NCBI GenBank assembly: GCA_910586865.1
Contig: CAJUIY010000036.1
Coordinates: forward strand, 1-20,092
Direction of reading: 5' to 3'
Source: an uncultured Bacilli bacterium
GTDB lineage: Bacteria; Bacillota_I; Bacilli_A; RF39; UBA660
Length of the DNA: 20,092 nucleotides
In this document: one piece after another, positions 15,210-20,092 of the stretch
Numbering within the stretch: the first letter of the stretch is position 1
Layout: each line of letters starts with the position of its first letter
Translations under genes and position numbers: made by a program
Notes under the pieces: generated by a model
Database searches by the model: none
What the model was told of the DNA's origin: nothing
Seen by the model: only the letters and a program-made list of their open reading frames with translations

Positions 15210-16664
15210 TTATTTCTTTTTTTCATAGATTTCATAATCTTTCCCACGATAAATTCTCCTGTAGTTCTTGTCATTGGAAATATGATGATATAACGATTCA
15301 TCTTTTGATAAAATCAAATGGGTGAATTGATATTTATCAACAAACTTTTTATAATCCAGATGATCATTTGATAAGAGATAATACTCTTTGAGTATATTTT
15401 CTTTTTTATTATTAGCTTTTAAGAATATTTCAGCTCTTCCATCAATATATGGCTTTAATCCTCTGAATTCACAATAACTACCATTATTATAGTCTGCATA
15501 CAAAACAATCTCTTGTTTTTTATTATGTTCTAATAGATAATCTACTCCTTTGTCTAATGGATTTGTAAATTTATTGTTCGTACAAATTACGATAACAAGA
15601 ATATAAATACCTAACATTCCTAATACTATTTTATAATATCTTTTATAAGCAGCATTTGCTTTTTTACTATAATCTTTTCTTAAGACATTTTTTAAATATA
15701 GTGCAAGTGGTGGAATTGCTCCTATCACATACAAAGAAAAGTTTCTAAGATGTAATAAGTTTAAAATAGTTACTCCTAATAGCAATAATCCATATCTTAA
15801 ACTTAGAACTTCCTTTTTATAATAAATATAGGTTCCTAATACTCCGCCCATAATAACAAAAGTGATAAAGCCATAATTATTGATGAGTGGAGGAAGCATC
15901 TCTATAATCAATTTATTAATATATTCATTTCCATAAGAGGTAAATAGATAAGTAATATTTTTTATTCCATAGGGATTTAGAAAACCTACGAAAAACATCA
16001 AAATCATAATCCCTAAAACTTTGTAAATTCTCTTATCTTTATGATTTGTAATCGTCTCATACAAAAGACTAACTACATAGGGAAGCATAAATAGAAATAA
16101 CATAAACCAAGTAGAAGAATGTAAATTTATTTGTAGTATTGATATCAATGGTAACCATAATAATATTTTTGTACTCTTTTTTTGATAATAGACTTCCATA
16201 ATATATAAAACGATAATTAATAATAAGAAATCAAAGATAAAAGGTCTAGGCACAATAAAATTAGTTTCCAATAGTAAATCCGTAATACAAGTAAGGATAA
16301 TCGATATTTTATAATTATTATCACTTAACAACATACAGAATTTATAAAGCATATAAAGAATAAAAAGATTTACTAGATTTACCATCAGTAATAAACCATA
16401 ATATCCTAGGACATGATAAGATAAATAAAAAATAACAGAAGAAAGCCATTGTTGCATCACAAAATCAAAACCTTGATGCATGGATAAAAAGTCTGTTACT
16501 GGAAAACCATGATTTACTACTTGTTCTCCATATCGTAATAAAAAGAAAATATCGGCTTCTTTATCCATTCTAACAATAAAACCAATAAAGATAGGAATGA
16601 AAAAGTATAAGTAACAAATATATTTATTAGGATGATAATTTTTTAATTTATGGATTATTTTCAT
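15210..16664 (-). CDS. GT-C-like polytopic membrane protein
   Basis: This 484-residue protein has ten to twelve hydrophobic segments up to about residue 365 and a hydrophilic C-terminal part of about 120 residues. The first loop carries DKEADIFFLLRYGEQVVNHGFPVTDFLSMHQG (34-65), an acidic-residue-containing pattern like the catalytic loop of GT-C glycosyltransferases. YADYNNGSYCEFRGLKPYIDGRAEIF (389-414), with its IDGR motif, is common in the C-terminal part of such proteins. GT-C enzymes move sugars from polyprenyl-phosphate donors on the outer face of the membrane. Its ATG overlaps the stop of the FAD enzyme as ATGA, so the two are coupled. Substrate is unknown, and a non-catalytic relative is possible. 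Confidence 0.68.
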   Translation of the reverse strand: MKIIHKLKNYHPNKYICYLYFFIPIFIGFIVRMDKEADIFFLLRYGEQVVNHGFPVTDFLSMHQGFDFVMQQWLSSVIFYLSYHVLGYYGLLLMVNLVNLFILYMLYKFCMLLSDNNYKISIILTCITDLLLETNFIVPRPFIFDFLLLIIVLYIMEVYYQKKSTKILLWLPLISILQINLHSSTWFMLFLFMLPYVVSLLYETITNHKDKRIYKVLGIMILMFFVGFLNPYGIKNITYLFTSYGNEYINKLIIEMLPPLINNYGFITFVIMGGVLGTYIYYKKEVLSLRYGLLLLGVTILNLLHLRNFSLYVIGAIPPLALYLKNVLRKDYSKKANAAYKRYYKIVLGMLGIYILVIVICTNNKFTNPLDKGVDYLLEHNKKQEIVLYADYNNGSYCEFRGLKPYIDGRAEIFLKANNKKENILKEYYLLSNDHLDYKKFVDKYQFTHLILSKDESLYHHISNDKNYRRIYRGKDYEIYEKKK

Positions 16665-18211
16665 AACTTACTTTCCTCCTCATGATAGTCTTTTTCTACA
16701 TTTACATTCCAGATAATACTCTTATCTAATTGATTATCTAGTATACATTCCACTGCTTTGATTGCAGTTAACATTGAATGATCCATATTATTATATCGAT
16801 GTTGTCCGTTTCTACCAATACAATATAGATTGGAAATTGAATTTAGATAATTTGTTACTATGCCTATATCTTGATAACTATCAAAATAAGCAGGGTATGC
16901 TTTTTGAACTCTAAGACAACAACTATCCAAAACCTTACAATCAATGATTCCCATTTTTCGTAATTCCTCTTCTGCAAAATGTTTCAATTCTTTATCGGAA
17001 AGATTCCAAAAATCATCATTTTCTAAACAGAAATACTCAAGACCAAGCCAAACTGTCCTATTCCAATCTTTTACCATATAAGGAGACCAATTATTAAATA
17101 TTTGAATTCTTCCCATTTTTACATTTTTATCTTGAATATATAACCAACAATCCGGGATAGTATCATTTATTGTTTTTATTTTCGTTTTATTTTTAATAGA
17201 TAAACTAGGTATTAATACTCCAATCGTAATAAAATCTCGATAAGGAAGATGGCGGGCAATTTCTTGTACATTTTTTGGAACACTATTTAAATCCTCAATC
17301 AAATCTTTTATTGGCATAGAAGAAATGACAATATCACAATCTTCCTTATATTCTTTTTTTTCTTTTATATAAGTGATACTTTCTATTTTTTCTTTTCTCT
17401 TTGTTATTTTTACTACTTCACTATTTTGATAGATAGTAGCTCCCATCTTCTTTACTTTTTTTGCCAATTCTTCATATAATTGCCCTGGACCATATTTCGG
17501 ATAATAAAATTCTTCGATTAGTGAAGTCTCTTTTTTCTTATTTTGAATATGAAATAACCGATAGAAATAATCTCTTAAAATTGCTTTGATAGAAATCCCT
17601 TTTACCCGTTGATAACCCCACTCTTTTGAAATATCCTTTGGTTTTCTTCCCCATACTTTTTCCGTATATCCTTCAAAAAACATAGAATATAACTTTTTTC
17701 CAAAGCGATTTATATAAAAATCTTCAAGATTACATTCTTTTTTCTTTAATATCTGATATTGTAAATAACTAAATCCTGAGACTACGGTTCTTAAGAAGCC
17801 CAAATTTTGAATGGTTTTCCAATTAAGAGTAATTGGATAATCATAAAAATTATTTTCATAATAAATTCTAGATACTCTATCCCTAATAAGTAATACCTTA
17901 TCTTCTTTTTCTGGATCTGGTCCTCCTCTTTTTAATTTCTTCACTTTTTTTAATTTTTTATCATCGTACGACTTTTTTCCTTGAATTGGTAAAATAGAAG
18001 TCCATATTTCTTTTACTTCTTGACTTTTGGTAAAAAAACGGTGGCCACCTATATCCATTCGATTTCCTTTATAATGAACCGTTTTTGAAATTCCTCCCAC
18101 TTGTTTTTCTTTTTCTAAAATAATCACTTGGTAGTCTTTCCTTTTTTTTAATAATTGATAAGCAGCAGTTAATCCGGCTGGTCCTGCTCCTATGATTACT
18201 ACTTTTTTCAT
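16661..18211 (-). CDS. FAD-dependent amine-oxidase / UDP-galactopyranose-mutase-like oxidoreductase
   Basis: The 516-residue protein starts with a Rossmann dinucleotide fold: GAGPAG at 8-13, the ribose-binding Glu33 in ILEKEKQVGG, and DIGGHRFF (53-60). The C-terminal FAD-contact segment is IGRNGQHRYNNMDHSM (465-480). This is the layout of the NAD(P)-binding/amine-oxidase superfamily that includes UDP-galactopyranose mutase and protoporphyrinogen-oxidase-like enzymes. A lysine-rich insertion (about 80-108, SYDDKKLKKVKKLKRGG) separates the first motifs from the VLLIRDRVSRIYY strand. The ATG has AGAGGC five bases upstream and an extended -10 promoter. Translational coupling to a GT-C-like protein points to surface-glycan or lipid-linked sugar metabolism rather than heme synthesis. 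The exact reaction cannot be read from sequence. Confidence 0.78.
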   Translation of the reverse strand: MKKVVIIGAGPAGLTAAYQLLKKRKDYQVIILEKEKQVGGISKTVHYKGNRMDIGGHRFFTKSQEVKEIWTSILPIQGKKSYDDKKLKKVKKLKRGGPDPEKEDKVLLIRDRVSRIYYENNFYDYPITLNWKTIQNLGFLRTVVSGFSYLQYQILKKKECNLEDFYINRFGKKLYSMFFEGYTEKVWGRKPKDISKEWGYQRVKGISIKAILRDYFYRLFHIQNKKKETSLIEEFYYPKYGPGQLYEELAKKVKKMGATIYQNSEVVKITKRKEKIESITYIKEKKEYKEDCDIVISSMPIKDLIEDLNSVPKNVQEIARHLPYRDFITIGVLIPSLSIKNKTKIKTINDTIPDCWLYIQDKNVKMGRIQIFNNWSPYMVKDWNRTVWLGLEYFCLENDDFWNLSDKELKHFAEEELRKMGIIDCKVLDSCCLRVQKAYPAYFDSYQDIGIVTNYLNSISNLYCIGRNGQHRYNNMDHSMLTAIKAVECILDNQLDKSIIWNVNVEKDYHEEESKL

Positions 18212-18246
18212 ACAAAGCCTCTTTCTAATTTATATAAGTTAGTTTT

Positions 18247-18275
18247 ATTATAGCATGCACTAAAGACTAAGCCAA
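18247..18275 (-). promoter_or_regulatory. promoter of the FAD oxidoreductase / GT-C unit, extended -10
   Basis: TTGGCT (18275-18270) and TATAAT (18252-18247) are separated by 17 bases on the minus strand, with TGC directly before the -10 (extended -10). The start site would be near 18240, 29 bases before the ATG at 18211. It lies just downstream of the terminator that ends the Tad-like unit. Confidence 0.6.
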
Positions 18276-18287
18276 CCTTTATCGCAG

Positions 18288-18311
18288 AAAAAAAGAAGCA
18301 TGCCTGCCTCT
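18288..18311 (-). terminator. intrinsic terminator after the tadZ-like gene
   Basis: A six-base stem (AGAGGC 18311-18306 with GCTTCT 18299-18294, one G-T pair) with a six-base loop is followed by a seven-base T run (18294-18288) on the minus strand. It starts two bases after the stop codon of the tadZ-like gene. It is the most GC-rich hairpin seen in the window. Confidence 0.7.
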
Positions 18312-18312
18312 A

Positions 18313-19296
18313 TTAAAGTTTAAATAATCCAAATACATTCTTCATATCACCATGTTTTACTGCTACATCATCTACCAAACCAAGTCGATACATAAATTCA
18401 CTCATATCTGAACTTTTTTCCCTATCATTAATAGGTGGTAAATTATAGTAGACTTTTGTATTTGCTTCATATTCAAATTCTGTAACATCTTTATTGCTAA
18501 GAAGACTCTTATTTAACACTATTTTTTTACCTTTTAATCTTTCAAATACTGTTCGATTCGTTTTGATTAGTTTATTTAATTTAATTGTGCTTGGTTCTAA
18601 TAGATAAATCACTTCCTGACAAATGGTATCATCTTTATAATCATTCAAATCTACTAAAATGACACTAACATCATTTAGTTCGCTAATTTTATTATCTAAA
18701 TTAACGGCAGTTACAGAAAACATATTTTTATCAGGTAAGAATTCAAAATCTTTTTTATTTACTTCAATTGCATAAACACTTTTTCCATAAAGTGTTGTTA
18801 ACTCTTTCTTTAGCATATAAATAAGACACGTAGCTCCTGCATGTTCCGTAACATTTCGAAATCCTATGATTTTGTTCTCAATACCAGTTCTCACTCGATT
18901 TGCGACCTGAGTCGATGCATTACTAAGTTCTGCAATTTGTCTTACATCCTCTTCTGTATTGGGTTTTACTAAAAGTTGTTTTACAGCATTCAAATTATTA
19001 GTAAAATTATAGATTCCACAAGAAATTAATCCAGATAGATAATTAGATGAGCATAGCTCATCTGGTACTAATATTACTAACTTGTTTGATCCTAAACTAC
19101 TTGCTAGTCTTTGAATTACAGAGATGTCTTGATAATTAGAGATTGCTGTTACATCTAATATCATTTTATCGTAGAAGAAATTTTCAAACATTGCAATCAA
19201 TTCTCCTACTTCGTATTCACCACTGATACTTTTAATCACATCAATATCTAGATTCGATAACTCATCTTTTTTTTCATTTGCTACAATAACATTCAA
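18313..19296 (-). CDS. TadZ/CpaE-like protein with degenerate P-loop
   Basis: This 327-residue soluble protein has a receiver-like N-terminal domain (1-115; LVILVPDELCSSNYLSGLISCGIYNF resembles the end of a response-regulator fold). A ParA/MinD-like domain follows from about residue 140. Where the P-loop should be there is IIGFRNVTEHAGATCLIYMLKKEL (143-166). It keeps the GAT of CpaE-type proteins but has no lysine in the usual place, so nucleotide binding is doubtful. TadZ/CpaE proteins position Tad pilus machinery at the cell membrane. The start is TTG at 19296, chosen because AGAGGTG lies five bases upstream and the nearby ATG is out of frame. It follows the TadE-like gene by 11 bases and is closed by a terminator. 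Confidence 0.68.
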   Translation of the reverse strand: MNVIVANEKKDELSNLDIDVIKSISGEYEVGELIAMFENFFYDKMILDVTAISNYQDISVIQRLASSLGSNKLVILVPDELCSSNYLSGLISCGIYNFTNNLNAVKQLLVKPNTEEDVRQIAELSNASTQVANRVRTGIENKIIGFRNVTEHAGATCLIYMLKKELTTLYGKSVYAIEVNKKDFEFLPDKNMFSVTAVNLDNKISELNDVSVILVDLNDYKDDTICQEVIYLLEPSTIKLNKLIKTNRTVFERLKGKKIVLNKSLLSNKDVTEFEYEANTKVYYNLPPINDREKSSDMSEFMYRLGLVDDVAVKHGDMKNVFGLFKL

Positions 19297-19307
19297 ATTA
19301 TCACCTC

Positions 19308-19751
19308 TTAACTTGTTGCTGATGATTGAGAGACATAGATAGACTTCGTATCACCTGCTACTTGTAAAAAAGTCATAAATGGTAAAAATTTATTAAAAAT
19401 TGGTACATCCACATAAACTGCTGTCATTACTTTGTAATGCCCTCTTGGAAGTCCAGTGGAAGCAGTATCATCTTGAACCCATTTAATACAGTATCCCTTC
19501 TCACAAGTATCATAATCGCCTGCTCCTACTCTTGGATTATCCGCATTATATCCAATTTCTTTTAAGTATTCATCAATCATCCCTTTAGAAACACTATTAT
19601 AATATTCATATTGTTCCAAAATAGATATAATCTTATTTTTTACCTTAAAAGCTTTGTTATAACTAACAGAAAATGCCAAATAACCACTAACAATAACAAG
19701 GAATACAGCAATAAATGCTACATTCACTACTCCACCTATCGCATCTCTCAT
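19308..19751 (-). CDS. TadE-like pseudopilin
   Basis: The 147-residue protein has one N-terminal helix (about 10-30), preceded by DAIGGVVN and followed by a region that could form the amphipathic helix of a pilin stalk (KAFKVKNKIISILEQYEYYN). The exterior part has a close cysteine pair (TCEKGYC), likely a disulfide, and a beta-rich end (YKVMTAVYVDVPIF...). This is the form of TadE/TadG minor pseudopilins. It lies between a Flp-like pilin gene and a TadZ-like gene, which supports the call. The ATG follows a GAGGTG site at good distance, 27 bases after the Flp-like stop codon. Cleavage by a prepilin peptidase after a glycine (IGG) is plausible but not shown. Confidence 0.65.
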   Translation of the reverse strand: MRDAIGGVVNVAFIAVFLVIVSGYLAFSVSYNKAFKVKNKIISILEQYEYYNSVSKGMIDEYLKEIGYNADNPRVGAGDYDTCEKGYCIKWVQDDTASTGLPRGHYKVMTAVYVDVPIFNKFLPFMTFLQVAGDTKSIYVSQSSATS

Positions 19752-19778
19752 CTAAAACACCTCATCTTATTATTTAAA

Positions 19779-19949
19779 TTATTTGTTATATTGAGTAACA
19801 ATCATAGCATGAGAATTACTGATGTTATCCCATTGCGTATTTAATGACTCTTGAATTCTTGGCCACATAATCCAAAAGAATCCAATTACTGCTGCAATCG
19901 CAATAAGAGTAATAACCGTTAAGTTTAATTCTCCTGATGCTGCCTTCAT
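19779..19949 (-). CDS. Flp-like small pilin, 56 residues
   Basis: The gene is below usual length cut-offs but well supported. ATG at 19949 has AAAGGA eleven bases upstream, an extended -10 promoter lies above that, and the stop is TAA at 19779. The product MKAASGELNLTVITLIAIAA and onward has a short leader, a Gly-Glu pair, one hydrophobic helix (about 10-29) and a polar end (IQESLNTQWDNISNSHAMIVTQYNK). That is the size and plan of Flp pilins, whose leaders are cut after a glycine by a dedicated peptidase. It is first in a unit with TadE-like and TadZ-like genes. The classical Flp EY pair is not present, so a pseudopilin or an unrelated small membrane protein remains possible. Confidence 0.6.
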   Translation of the reverse strand: MKAASGELNLTVITLIAIAAVIGFFWIMWPRIQESLNTQWDNISNSHAMIVTQYNK

Positions 19950-19980
19950 ATCTTAACACATCCTTTCATATTATATATTT

Positions 19981-20009
19981 ATTATACCAACAATTTTTTT
20001 AATTAACAA
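19981..20009 (-). promoter_or_regulatory. promoter of the Tad-like unit, extended -10
   Basis: TTGTTA (20009-20004) and TATAAT (19986-19981) are separated by 17 bases on the minus strand, with TGG directly before the -10 (extended -10). The start site would be near 19974, followed by the AAAGGA site and the ATG at 19949. The -10 with its flank (TTGGTATAAT) is the same as at the main T4SS promoter. Confidence 0.6.
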
Positions 20010-20092
20010 TATAATATCAAAAATTTTACAAAAAATGTGTAACAGTTCAGACCTATCCACTAAAAAAGAAGAGTAATTTATAAATAATTGCT

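Noticed and set aside
20010..20092. Window edge considered as the end of another gene or an upstream terminator
   Set aside because: No frame with recognisable protein sequence and no convincing hairpin plus T run; left unassigned.

Overview
The window is AT-rich and every supported gene lies on the minus strand. It reads as the chromosome of a low-GC Gram-positive bacterium (Bacillota, Bacilli-like), probably an uncultured gut-type lineage. The evidence is strong AGGAGG/AGGTG ribosome binding sites, a YjbA/DUF3603-type protein, and a Gram-positive style type IV secretion system (T4SS) with PrgI, a TcpF-like VirB4 and a cell-wall hydrolase. TGA serves as a true stop (for example in the ATGA overlaps at 11267-11270 and 16661-16664), so the genetic code is standard and not the Mycoplasma code. 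Two peptidoglycan-hydrolase domains imply a walled cell. The lineage assignment is inference.

In the direction of transcription (high to low coordinates), 19949-18313 is a Tad-like pilus unit: a tiny Flp-like pilin too short for ordinary ORF calling, a TadE-like pseudopilin and a TadZ/CpaE-like protein with a degenerate P-loop. An extended -10 promoter precedes it and an intrinsic terminator closes it. Next, 18211-15210 is a translationally coupled pair: an FAD-dependent amine-oxidase/UDP-galactopyranose-mutase-like enzyme and a GT-C-like integral membrane protein, probably for surface glycan.

The centre, 15115-3553, is a T4SS-like cluster. It encodes two VirB2-like pilin paralogues, a TrbL/VirB6-like channel protein, PrgI (VirB3-like), a VirB4 ATPase split into two overlapping genes, a membrane-anchored glucosaminidase-CHAP hydrolase (VirB1-like), an LppM-like lipoprotein, a VirD4/TraG coupling protein with a long P/M/N-rich and acidic tail, and a single-pass protein with a six-cysteine ectodomain. 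No relaxase, integrase, transposase or attachment repeat is visible. The genes are therefore either part of an integrative element whose mobility genes lie elsewhere, or a resident secretion apparatus.

The remainder, 3496-31, looks like ordinary chromosome: a rhodanese-like protein, a TVP38/TMEM64 (VTT) membrane protein, a small secreted protein apparently frameshifted in an A8 tract, RmuC, a two-helix membrane protein and the DUF3603 protein. No gap between genes exceeds 300 bases. The gaps hold promoters, ribosome binding sites and terminators, listed where they could be read. Bases 20010-20092 hold nothing I recognise.
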